A stretch of DNA of 31,201 nucleotides. Source: PALSA-505 sp036496025. Lineage in GTDB: Bacteria; Actinomycetota; Actinomycetes; Streptosporangiales; Streptosporangiaceae. Position numbers and translations under genes: made by a program. The stretch spans positions 1 to 31,201 of the forward strand of contig DASXLW010000240.1 in the NCBI GenBank assembly GCA_036496025.1, in the 5' to 3' direction. Positions 6,815-13,917 of this stretch are shown piece by piece (position 1 is the stretch's first letter; each line of letters opens with the position of its first letter). Below the pieces are notes generated by a model. It had not been told where the DNA came from. It worked only from the letters and a program-made list of their open reading frames with translations, and ran no database searches.

Positions 6815-8461
6815 TCAACCGCCGGACTGCGGGGTGTCCGGCGCGGCCAGCACGGAGTAACGGAGCCTGGCGATCACGTGCGTGTCCGGGACCGGCCGGG
6901 GGGCCAGCGGGTACAGCCAGAACAGGGCACCGGTGGCCGCCTGCCGGGGTGTGCAGATGAACTCGCTGGTCACAGCGAAGATCCGGGCTGGTGGGCCGGC
7001 CACGCAGACGCGCAGGCCGCTCCTTACCGCCTGTATGAGCAGACCGTGGGTGTCGTACTGGACGTCTATGGTGCGCAGGACGATCAGGCGCCCGTGGGCA
7101 CGGTCGGCCACGGCGGCCATCGCGGGGACCAGGGCAGGCTCGCTGTCGTGCACGTCAGCCCGGAGGGCCGGCGACACGAGGCCGGCGCCCAGGGCGACCA
7201 GGAGCGCGCCCGCCGCGACGAGCCTGGCCGTGCGGGCGCTGCGCAGCGCGGTGGTCAGGCCGGCCGCGATCACGAGGAACATGAGCAGCGGCACCGACCA
7301 GTAGAAGAACCCCACGTAGCGGGAGTTAACGGTGTCGAGGCCGCGGACACCGTAAAAGATCATCCCCGCGGTCGTGACCGCGCAGATCCACACGGCGGCG
7401 AGGATGAACCGGGGCAGCCCGGCGGCGGATGGCCTGGCGGCGATCCGGGGGCCTAGTTTGATCGCGATCGCGAGCGCTGCCGCGGTGGCGGCCGCCATGA
7501 CCAGCAGGCCCAGCCAGAACGGCCCGGGTGCCCAGTACCAGAGCACCCACTGGATCACCTCGCCCAGCGAGTGGTGGCCCGCCCGGCCCGAATGGGCGTA
7601 GTGCCAGTACATGCCGAACTCCCCCGGCCAGTGCAGGACGAGGTCAGCCACGATCGGCAACCCGAAGAGCGCGCTGATGGCCAGGGCCGGAACGTAATGC
7701 GACCTCCGGTCGCGAAGGAACCGGCGGACGGCGTCCCACGGCGCGCGCCGGGCCGGCCACAGTGCCGCGGCGGCCGCCGCGGCGACGATCAGGGGCACGA
7801 AGAACAGGAACTCGGCGTGCCCGTGGATGTCGAGCCAGCCCGCGGCGGCCAGCACCCCCAGGTGCGAGGTACGCCCGGCGGCCACCGACGCGGCCGCGAC
7901 CACGAACACCAGGAAGGTGGGCACGTACAGGTCGGGCATCCAGTTCGCGCCCAGGATGTCCCGGTTGATGACCACGGGCACGTTGACGTCCACGGCGGCG
8001 GCCAGGCCGATGACCAGCGCCACCGTGACCGCCGCCGCCCGGATCGACCCGGCCCACCGGTACACGATCCAGGCCACCGTGGCCACCTCTGCGCTATTCA
8101 GCAGCAATATTGCGATTAGCTGACCATTCCATGGCGTCGGTACAATGTGCAGCACATCACGGAACAGCCACTGCCCGCCCGCCATCACGTACAAATACGC
8201 CGGGCCGGGATGGAAGAATCCTTCCAGCGAGTAATTCCCGTGCAGCAGCGTGAAATGCATGGCCTGCAGCACCAAGATCGAATTAGCTGCCTCGTCGGCC
8301 GTTTCGTAGAGCCGCCTCGTGAACAGGAACGGGCTACGGGCGAGCAGGAGGGTGGCCACGGCTGCGAACGCGGCCAGCCATACCCAGCGACCGGAGACGG
8401 GCGACGCGGAGCGTCGCGCCGGCGCGACCCTCGCCTGGGTGCTCTCGTCCTTGACGACCAA
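6815..8461 (-). CDS. Polytopic membrane protein, possibly GT-C-like
   Basis: The product, about 548 residues, has a basic N-terminus, roughly ten to twelve hydrophobic segments, and a hydrophilic C-terminal domain of about 120 residues. After the first transmembrane helix comes an acidic loop (TADEAANS), followed by a long aromatic-rich loop (HGNYSLEGFFHPGPAYLYVM). That layout resembles GT-C membrane glycosyltransferases, which use a sugar-phospholipid donor, but I see no decisive motif. The first codon is TTG at 8461 with no clear ribosome site, so the start is uncertain. The 5' third of the gene and its upstream region are less GC-rich than the neighbours. It is transcribed alone. Confidence 0.75.
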   Translation of the reverse strand: MVVKDESTQARVAPARRSASPVSGRWVWLAAFAAVATLLLARSPFLFTRRLYETADEAANSILVLQAMHFTLLHGNYSLEGFFHPGPAYLYVMAGGQWLFRDVLHIVPTPWNGQLIAILLLNSAEVATVAWIVYRWAGSIRAAAVTVALVIGLAAAVDVNVPVVINRDILGANWMPDLYVPTFLVFVVAAASVAAGRTSHLGVLAAAGWLDIHGHAEFLFFVPLIVAAAAAAALWPARRAPWDAVRRFLRDRRSHYVPALAISALFGLPIVADLVLHWPGEFGMYWHYAHSGRAGHHSLGEVIQWVLWYWAPGPFWLGLLVMAAATAAALAIAIKLGPRIAARPSAAGLPRFILAAVWICAVTTAGMIFYGVRGLDTVNSRYVGFFYWSVPLLMFLVIAAGLTTALRSARTARLVAAGALLVALGAGLVSPALRADVHDSEPALVPAMAAVADRAHGRLIVLRTIDVQYDTHGLLIQAVRSGLRVCVAGPPARIFAVTSEFICTPRQAATGALFWLYPLAPRPVPDTHVIARLRYSVLAAPDTPQSGG

Positions 8462-9078
8462 CGAGGATCGCTGTCCCCCGTGGTTCTGCAGTTCGATGCT
8501 GCGTGCGATATGGGTAGCGGTATATTACGTCGTGGTCCGCCATTACCACGCGGTCGGCACCACTAAATTACTTGGCCATAGCCGAGAAATGCTCTTAGCC
8601 TTCCTTCTCTTTGCTAGGCATTTACTCTGCGGCCTGGGCACCGCTACCACGGCCTCGTCGGCGCGGGCGAGCGCGGCAGGCGCGCCGGGAGCATGCGGGG
8701 AGCCACGCCCGCGAACCGGGCCAGGCGTGGGCCAAGGCGGGCCGGGGCATAATATCGGCGGCAATGACCGGTGCCGCGCTGCATCCTGCCGCCGAAGCGC
8801 TCGCCTGGCGACAGAGGGCAGCCCGGACGAGCCCTGATCGAGGCGCGAAGCCAATGGCCTCCGATCCAGGGCTGACGGGGAGGATTCCGTGCGCAGGAGG
8901 CGCGCTATGGGGCAGTGCGCCTGTCCCGTCTCATGATCCCGGCCGCGGGCAGCCTGGCCCGGAGCGGCTGGGTTCGGCTCCCGGCAGAGACGGCCCGGAG
9001 ATGACCGCCTGGTGGCCACGCCGCCGGATGACCCACAGGTCGCCTGCCATCGCCTCCGGATGGACGGCCGGAGCCGGG
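8462..9078. other. Intergenic region with divergent promoter signals and no convincing gene
   Basis: The part next to the membrane protein gene (8500-8620) is unusually AT-rich and holds TAATAT near 8519-8525 on the minus strand. It also has an inverted repeat CGTGGT/ACCACG (8531-8536 and 8545-8550). Further right, TAATAT (8750-8755) is followed eight bases later by an ATG at 8764 that is in frame with the next gene. Codons from 8764 to about 9000 have many A/T third bases, unlike the coding part after 9079, so I treat this as leader rather than protein. Confidence 0.5.
8750..8755 (+). promoter_or_regulatory. -10 candidate for the 9079 gene
   Basis: TAATAT is nearly consensus and stands out in this GC-rich context. 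It would give either a leaderless start at 8764 or a leader of roughly 320 bases before the ATG at 9079. Confidence 0.4.
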
Positions 9079-9714
9079 ATGGAGCCGGCCGGCCGCGTGG
9101 TGCCGCCGCTGACGGACGATGGACAGACGGCCGAAACCGCGCCGGCGAGCGACGCAGCCGTCGCCGGCGGGCGGCGGGTGATCTCGTTGCGCCTGGGGGC
9201 CCTGGGGGAGCTGTTCCATCCGCCGGCGACCGACCTGTTCAGCCATGATCGCGGGTACTACTACGCGACCGGGATGGACTTCGTGATCAGCGAGCTGCGA
9301 GGCCGCCCCTACTCCCGCCGCCCGGTCCGCCTGGAGATCAGCTTGCCCGCGGCCGAGATGGCGGAGGGCTCGGATCAGGCGGTGGCCCGCGCCGTCCGGA
9401 GCTACTGTGAGGCGCGGATCCGCTACAACTATGCGGAACGGCGGGCCGCGCTGGGCGACGGCGTGGTCTCCCTCAGGGTCGGGATCCCGCTGGCGGCCAT
9501 AGGGATAACCTTGGCGACCATCTCCCCGACCGGCATCGTCGGCACCGTGCTCGGCGCGGTACTGACCTGGGTCGGGTTGTGGTACCCCCTTGATCAGCTG
9601 TTCTTCTACCCGTTGGAGAGCACGCGGGAGAACCGCTCGCTCCGGCTGCTGGCGGACGCGCAGGTGGTGGTCCGGCCACGCGCCGCCGCGGATGCCGAAG
9701 ACCCGCCGCGGTAA
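9079..9714 (+). CDS. Unknown protein with two central membrane segments
   Basis: I do not recognise the family. The 211-residue product has an Ala-rich N-terminus, then a soluble segment (FHPPATDLFSHDRGYYYATGMD, EISLPAAEMAEGSDQAVARAVRSYC). Two adjacent hydrophobic helices (VGIPLAAIGITLATI and GIVGTVLGAVLTWVGLWYPL) form a hairpin, and a charged C-terminus follows. That layout suggests a membrane-anchored cytoplasmic protein. The ATG at 9079 has GGAG six bases upstream and begins the stretch of strong GC third-position bias. The open frame extends back to 8611, with alternative in-frame ATGs at 8764 and 9001. Confidence 0.65.
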   Translation: MEPAGRVVPPLTDDGQTAETAPASDAAVAGGRRVISLRLGALGELFHPPATDLFSHDRGYYYATGMDFVISELRGRPYSRRPVRLEISLPAAEMAEGSDQAVARAVRSYCEARIRYNYAERRAALGDGVVSLRVGIPLAAIGITLATISPTGIVGTVLGAVLTWVGLWYPLDQLFFYPLESTRENRSLRLLADAQVVVRPRAAADAEDPPR

Positions 9715-9787
9715 CTGCCCAGCGGCCGGCGGGCACCGCAGTGACTTACCTGGCCGACTGGCGCGGCCCGGCCCTCCCGGCCCCGGC

Positions 9788-10384
9788 CTAGCGCGCTGAC
9801 TTGGGGCTGGCTTTGCCCGATGCCTTCGCGCTGGCCTGGCGTGATGCCTTCCGGCCGGCCTTGAATCCGGCTTTGGCACCGGACTTGAGGCCGGTCTGGT
9901 ACGACGCTCCGGCGATCTGCCTGGCCCGGGTCCTATCCCGGCGCGCGGACTCGACCGTGTGCTGGGCGCGCCAGGCGAGCGACGGGTGGCCGGCGGTGTC
10001 CACCGCGGCGAGCATGAGGCCGCCGAGCATCGAGAGGTTCTTCAGGAAGTGGATGCGCTGCGCCGCCCGCTCCTGCTTGTCGTCGATCTCCCAGAACCGG
10101 TGCCCGGCCAGGGTGGTGGGCAGCAGGGTCGCCGCGATGGCGAGGGCCGACAGCCGCGGGAGGCGGCCCATGCCGAGCAGCAGGCCCCCGGCGAACTGGA
10201 CCGCGCCGTTGATGCGCACCGCCTGCTCGGTCTCGTTCGGCATCAGGGCCACGCGTTCGGCCAGGGGCTGGACCACGGACTCGGCCCGCGGGGAAACCCG
10301 CTCGGGGTTCATCATGGCGTCGAAGCCCTGCAGGATGAAGATCGAGGCCAGCATGGGCCGCGCGGCACCTCTTACTAGAGCCAT
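9788..10384 (-). CDS. DoxX-family membrane protein with basic C-terminal tail
   Basis: This 198-residue protein matches the DoxX family: LASIFILQGFDAMMNPE, INGAVQFAGGLLLGMGRLPRL, LAGHRFWEID and FLKNLSMLGGLMLAA give about four membrane helices. DoxX-like proteins are small quinone- or oxidoreductase-associated membrane proteins, but the role of most is unproven. The last 45 residues are a Lys/Ala/Ser/Arg tail (KAGRKASRQASAKASGKASPKS) resembling the tails of histone-H1-like proteins, which could bind nucleic acid or acidic lipid. The ATG at 10384 is chosen because the first membrane helix follows at once. The gene diverges from padR, and the shared 132-bp gap holds a PadR-type palindrome. Confidence 0.85.
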   Translation of the reverse strand: MALVRGAARPMLASIFILQGFDAMMNPERVSPRAESVVQPLAERVALMPNETEQAVRINGAVQFAGGLLLGMGRLPRLSALAIAATLLPTTLAGHRFWEIDDKQERAAQRIHFLKNLSMLGGLMLAAVDTAGHPSLAWRAQHTVESARRDRTRARQIAGASYQTGLKSGAKAGFKAGRKASRQASAKASGKASPKSAR

Positions 10385-10476
10385 GCAGGACCATTGCCCA
10401 GCCTGCGGGCTTTGTAACACTCTGGCGCCGCGGCCCGGGTAACCGCGGGGTTCTGGCTTGCGGCAGCCCCCGGTAA

Positions 10477-10503
10477 CTCGTAGCATACTCAGTATGGTAC
10501 GAG
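10477..10503. promoter_or_regulatory. 27-bp palindromic operator upstream of padR
   Basis: The site is symmetric about 10490. CTCGTA (10477-10482) pairs with TACGAG (10498-10503), and CATACT (10484-10489) pairs with AGTATG (10491-10496), so 12 of 13 positions match. TATGGT (10493-10498) could be the padR -10, so bound protein would block the promoter. ATACT/AGTAT half-sites fit what PadR regulators usually recognise. Confidence 0.75.
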
Positions 10504-10516
10504 CCAGGGCTGGGTC

Positions 10517-11128
10517 ATGAGCGTCCCGCACGCCTTGCTGGCGCTGCTGAGCGAGGGGCCTAAGTACGGCCTCCAGCTGCGTCAGGAATTCGAGGCGCGG
10601 ACCGGCGAGGTATGGCCGCTGAACGTGGGCCAGGTGTATACCACCCTGCAGCGGCTTGAGCGCGACGGGCTCGTCGCGTCCGACGACGCCGGGCGCGAGG
10701 GTCCGCAGAAGGGCTTCCGGATCACCGCGCAGGGTGAGCAGGAGCTGTCTGGCTGGCTGCGCACGCCGCCGGACCTGAGTTCCCCGCCCCGCGACGAGCT
10801 GGTGATCAAGGTCCTGGTGGCGCTGCGGGTGCCGGGTACCGACGTGCACGACGTGATCCAGGTGCACCGTCGGTACGTGGTGGAGCTGATGCAGCAGTGG
10901 ACGCGGATCAAGGACGACGCGGCCGAGGACGACGTGGGCCTGGGGCTGGCGGTCGACGCCGAACTGTTCCGGCTGGACGCCGTCGTGCGGTGGCTCGATG
11001 CGGCGGACGGGCGCCTCAAGCGAGCGATGGCCAGCGCCACGGACGCGGCCCTGGCGTCGCAGGGCCAGCCCGCGGCGGCCGTCTCGGCGTTGCCGAGGCC
11101 GCGGCGGAGGGTGGGGGCGCGGCGGTGA
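10517..11128 (+). CDS. PadR-family transcriptional regulator
   Basis: The 203-residue protein has the PadR winged helix: HALLALLSEGPKYGLQLRQEFEARTG, then the recognition segment VGQVYTTLQRLERDGLV and the wing. A C-terminal helical dimerisation region (residues 85-180) follows, and the last 30 residues are Ala/Arg-rich. PadR proteins repress neighbouring transport or resistance genes and are released by ligand. The stop codon overlaps the GTG of the ABC ATPase by four bases, so the pair is one transcript. The 27-bp palindrome just upstream is the expected autoregulatory site. AGGG seven bases before the ATG serves as ribosome site. Confidence 0.93.
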   Translation: MSVPHALLALLSEGPKYGLQLRQEFEARTGEVWPLNVGQVYTTLQRLERDGLVASDDAGREGPQKGFRITAQGEQELSGWLRTPPDLSSPPRDELVIKVLVALRVPGTDVHDVIQVHRRYVVELMQQWTRIKDDAAEDDVGLGLAVDAELFRLDAVVRWLDAADGRLKRAMASATDAALASQGQPAAAVSALPRPRRRVGARR

Positions 11129-11841
11129 CCGCGCTCGAACTGCACGGTGTTTCCAAGGTCTACGGCGCGGGGGCGACCGAGGTACGGGCGCTCCGCGGCA
11201 TCGACTTGTCGGTCGAGGTCGGCATGCTCGTGGCCGTCATGGGTCCGAGCGGATCGGGCAAGAGCACGCTACTGACCATCGCCGGCGGCCTCGAGGAGCC
11301 GACCAGCGGCGAGGTGCTGGTCGGTGGGGCGGCTCTGTCCACGATGTCGCGCAACGCGAAGGCCCGGCTGCGCCGCCGGTCGATCGGCTACGTGTTCCAG
11401 GACTACAACCTGCTGGCCGGGCTGACCGCGGCGGAGAACGTTGCCCTGCCGCTGGAGCTCGACGGTGTCGGGGCCAAGGCAGCACAGGCCGCCGGGCTGA
11501 AGGCGCTGAACGAACTCGGCCTGGCCGACCGGGCATCGTGGTTTCCCGATGAGCTGTCCGGAGGCGAGCGGCAGCGGGTAGCGATCGCCCGGGCCGTGGT
11601 CGGCGAGCGGCACCTGCTGCTGGCCGATGAGCCTTCGGGGGCACTCGATTCGGTCCATGCCGAACAGGTCATGCGCCTGATACGCGCCGCGTGCGGGCGG
11701 GGCGTGGCCGGCGTGATCGTGACGCACGACGCCCAGCTGGCATCGTGGGCAGACCGGGTGATATTCCTGCGCGACGGCCGGGTGGCCGACCAGACGTCGC
11801 CGCTGCAGGGCCCGGAGTCGCTGCTGGCTCCCACCCAGTAG
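11125..11841 (+). CDS. ABC transporter ATP-binding protein (MacB/LolD type), orphan
   Basis: This 238-residue ATPase has all motifs intact: Walker A GPSGSGKST (40-48), Q-loop Q92 in VFQDYN, signature LSGGERQR (144-151), Walker B LLLADE (164-169) and switch His H201. The sequence is closest to the ATPases that pair with FtsX/MacB-type permeases, as usual for PadR-linked operons. No permease follows; the next gene is convergent and unrelated. The GTG start overlaps the padR stop (GTGA). Either the permease is encoded elsewhere or it has been lost. The catalytic motifs give no sign of decay. Confidence 0.94.
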   Translation: MTALELHGVSKVYGAGATEVRALRGIDLSVEVGMLVAVMGPSGSGKSTLLTIAGGLEEPTSGEVLVGGAALSTMSRNAKARLRRRSIGYVFQDYNLLAGLTAAENVALPLELDGVGAKAAQAAGLKALNELGLADRASWFPDELSGGERQRVAIARAVVGERHLLLADEPSGALDSVHAEQVMRLIRAACGRGVAGVIVTHDAQLASWADRVIFLRDGRVADQTSPLQGPESLLAPTQ

Positions 11842-11891
11842 GGCCGGACTCGGCGCCGCACGGCCGTCCGCCGCGACTGGCGCCAGCGCCG

Positions 11892-12725
11892 CTATGGCGG
11901 CGAGGGCCGGCCGACGCTGGCCAGACGGTGACACGCGATCGCGGCGGCGGCGACCACGTTGAGGGAGTCCACGCCGGCCGCCGTCGCCTCGGCGGCCATG
12001 GGTATGCACACGGCGTCGTCGGCTTCATGCCGCCAGCGCGAGGATAGGCCGTCGCCCTCGGTGCCCAGCATGAGCGCGGCCCGCTCCCCGGTTACCGCGG
12101 CGTCGATCGGCACGCCGGCCTGATCGGGGGTCAGGGCGAGCAACCGGAATCCGGCCGTGCGCAGCTCCGCCAGCCCGTGGTACCAGTCGGTCATCCGGGC
12201 GTACGGGATGGCGAACACCGCGCCCATGGAGACCCGCACGGCCCGCCGGTACAGCGGATCGGCGCACCGCGGCGCGAGGACCACCGCGTCCATGCCGAAC
12301 GAGGCCGCGCACCGGAAGATGGCGCCCAGGTTCGTGTGATCGACAATGTCCTCGAGCACGACGATGCGGCGGGCGCCGGCGAGCACATCACCGACCTCGC
12401 GGCCGGGGAGCCTGGCCATCGAGCCCAGCACGCCCCGGTGCACGTCGAAGCCGGTCACCTGCTCGGCCACCAGATCCGATACCACGTAGGCGGCGGCCGG
12501 GCAGGCATCGAGCAGATCCGCTACGCGGCCCAGCCTGCGCTCGGTGATCAGCAGTGACCGCGGCGGATAGCCGGCGGCGAGCGCGCGGCGGATGACCTTC
12601 TCCCCCTCCGCGACGAACAGCCCGTGCGCGGATTCGAGACTCTTGCGCAGCCTGACGTCGGTGAGGCGCATGTAGTCGGCCAGCCGGGGGTCGGCCGCGT
12701 CCTGCACCTCGACAATCGTTGCCAC
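11892..12725 (-). CDS. SpoU/TrmH-family RNA 2'-O-methyltransferase
   Basis: The 277-residue protein has an N-terminal SpoU substrate-binding domain (GLFVAEGEKVIRRAL at 35-49) and a C-terminal SPOUT knot. Motif 1 is HTNLGAIFRCAASFG (130-144), motif 2 MLGTEGDGLS (219-228) and motif 3 GVDSLNVVAAAAIA (251-264). These enzymes use S-adenosylmethionine to methylate ribose in tRNA or 23S rRNA; the target nucleotide cannot be told from sequence. The GTG start has GGGAG about nine bases upstream. It is convergent with the ABC gene and lies 54 bp from the acetyltransferase, possibly in one transcript with it. Confidence 0.93.
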   Translation of the reverse strand: MATIVEVQDAADPRLADYMRLTDVRLRKSLESAHGLFVAEGEKVIRRALAAGYPPRSLLITERRLGRVADLLDACPAAAYVVSDLVAEQVTGFDVHRGVLGSMARLPGREVGDVLAGARRIVVLEDIVDHTNLGAIFRCAASFGMDAVVLAPRCADPLYRRAVRVSMGAVFAIPYARMTDWYHGLAELRTAGFRLLALTPDQAGVPIDAAVTGERAALMLGTEGDGLSSRWRHEADDAVCIPMAAEATAAGVDSLNVVAAAAIACHRLASVGRPSPP

Positions 12726-12779
12726 CCGCCCAGTCTCCCGTACCAGCGGGCCGCGCGGACCCGCCCGGCCGGCGGGTCA

Positions 12780-13379
12780 TCAGCCGCCGGACGGCCAGGG
12801 CTCGCACGGCCGCCGCGGGTCGTCGCGGCGCAAAGACCCGATCCACGCGTCCTGCGCACCCCCCGGCAGCGGGCAGAACCCGCGCACCGTCCCCTCCACC
12901 CGGAAGCCGCACCGCCATGCCGCCTTGCGGGACGGCCAGTTGCCGACGACGGCGCGCCAGTGCATCACCTCGATGCTGTCCTCGCCGAAGGCGTAACCGA
13001 GGACGAGGTGGAGGGCTCGCGCGGTAACGCCGTGCCCCCGGGCCTTCGGATGCAGGCCGTAGCCGACCTCGGCCGTGCCCGCCCCGGTCGGGCGGTAATC
13101 GATGGATCCGGCGAATGGCCCCGGCTCCGGGAGCGGCCCGAGGTCGATCGCCCAGGACCGGACCGAGGTAGGGGACGATGCCTCCCACTCCCGGCCCATC
13201 AGTTCGAGGAACTCCCGGGCCTGCCTCGGGCCATAGGGCCGGGGCACGGTGGTGAACCGCATGCTCTCAGGGTCGGTGCATTGCTCGACGATGGCCACGG
13301 CGTCCTGCGGGCAGTGCGCACGCAACCGCACCGTGCCGTCGGTGAGGACGGGCACGTCGTCAGGAAATCGCCGCGGCAT
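12780..13379 (-). CDS. GNAT-family N-acetyltransferase (RimJ/RimL-like)
   Basis: This 199-residue protein has the GNAT fold. LTDGTVRLRAHCPQDAVAIVEQC opens the domain, and the acetyl-CoA loop is HPKARGHGVTARALHLVLGYAF (about 111-132). It ends with the RimJ/RimL-type segment WRAVVGNWPSRKAAWRCGFRVEGTVRGF. Members acetylate N-termini of ribosomal proteins or small amines, and the substrate here is unknown. The C-terminal 20 residues are Arg/Pro-rich. The ATG start has only a weak GGA upstream. A perfect GC palindrome lies in the 5' leader. Confidence 0.88.
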   Translation of the reverse strand: MPRRFPDDVPVLTDGTVRLRAHCPQDAVAIVEQCTDPESMRFTTVPRPYGPRQAREFLELMGREWEASSPTSVRSWAIDLGPLPEPGPFAGSIDYRPTGAGTAEVGYGLHPKARGHGVTARALHLVLGYAFGEDSIEVMHWRAVVGNWPSRKAAWRCGFRVEGTVRGFCPLPGGAQDAWIGSLRRDDPRRPCEPWPSGG

Positions 13380-13394
13380 CAGTCCAGGAAACCC

Positions 13395-13412
13395 GCCGCG
13401 CCGCGGCGCGGC
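13395..13412. repeat. 18-bp perfect GC palindrome upstream of the GNAT gene
   Basis: Arms GCCGCGCCG and CGGCGCGGC meet without a spacer, 16-33 bp before the acetyltransferase start. It could be a cruciform, an operator or part of an mRNA leader structure. Confidence 0.5.
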
Positions 13413-13555
13413 AACCCGATTCCCCGCCCCCGCCGCGGAGACGGGAAGCTCCGCCCCGCCGCAGCGAGCGGGCCGCGCAAACCCGGCCGGAAAATCGGCG
13501 CAGAAAACCTCAGCAACCGTGTGAACCCCCCGGCTTGGCCGCGCGTCCTGAACAT

Positions 13556-13807
13556 GTGAGGCCCGGCGAGAGCGGGGCGCCGGGCCTCATGCTAAGACGT
13601 GGAGCCTGGCGAGAGCGGGGCGCCGGGCTCCATGATTGTGACCGGGGGCCGCAGGCGTGTGGCCCGGCGAGAGCGGGGCGCCGGGCCACACGAATACCGA
13701 GCGGGGATGAACGTGAGGCCTGGCGAGAGCGGGGCGCCAGGCCTCATGATTTTTGACCGGGGGCCGCAGGCGTGTGGCCCGGCGAGAGCGGGGCGCCGGG
13801 CCACACG
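13556..13807. repeat. Array of five covarying hairpins with an invariant loop
   Basis: Five inverted repeats lie at 13557-13589, 13600-13632, 13656-13692, 13714-13746 and 13771-13807. All have the loop AGAGCGGGG and tip stem GGCG/CGCC. The outer stems differ but still pair: TGAGGCCC/GGGCCTCA, TGGAGCCT/GGGCTCCA (one G-T pair), CGTGTGGCCC/GGGCCACACG (twice) and TGAGGCCT/AGGCCTCA. Stems are 12-14 bp. Centres are 43, 58, 56 and 59 bp apart. Copies 2-3 and 4-5 share the spacer TGACCGGGGGCCGCAGG, so a unit of about 115 bp was duplicated. Compensating changes mean the fold is under selection as DNA or RNA. Tandem terminators, a structured RNA or a REP-like element are all possible. Confidence 0.92.
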
Positions 13808-13866
13808 AACTCTTTCCTCTTTCCGGGACAGTGGATCCGAGTCAGGCCGTGGGCCGGCGCCGCAAC

Positions 13867-13917
13867 TCATCGCGGAGCCGAACCGGCAGCGCTGAAACTC
13901 ATAGCGGAGCCGAGTCG
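13867..13917 (-). repeat. Duplicated 3' end of the phosphotransferase gene
   Basis: The sequence around the stop codon (CGGCTCCGCTATGAGTT, minus strand) recurs 33 bp downstream as CGGCTCCGCGATGAGTT, one mismatch in 17. A small tandem duplication is the simplest explanation. Confidence 0.6.

Larger units (their letters stand above)
13380..13898. other. 519-bp gene-free region holding the hairpin array
   Basis: It separates two minus-strand genes. The left part (13413-13550) shows nothing I can name. The middle is the five-hairpin array. The right part (13808-13898) has a pyrimidine-rich run, CTCTTTCCTCTTTCC, and an approximate copy of the 3' end of the neighbouring phosphotransferase gene. 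Short open frames here change phase between repeats and are not credible genes. Confidence 0.7.

Noticed and set aside
8764..9078. N-terminal extension of the 9079 gene from a leaderless ATG
   Set aside because: Third-position bases here are mixed, unlike the rest of the gene, although the TAATAT placement is attractive and is recorded as an alternative.
8905..9879. Long minus-strand frame across 8.9-9.9 kb
   Set aside because: It overlaps two real genes and reads as Arg/Pro-rich low-complexity sequence typical of shadows in GC-rich DNA.
13556..13807. CRISPR array
   Set aside because: Spacing is irregular, spacers are partly duplicated, repeats are themselves long hairpins, and no cas gene is nearby.
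13599..13895. Collagen-like frames through the hairpin array reading PGESGAPG
   Set aside because: The repeats are not multiples of three apart, so the motif moves between frames, and the stem pairing explains the sequence better.
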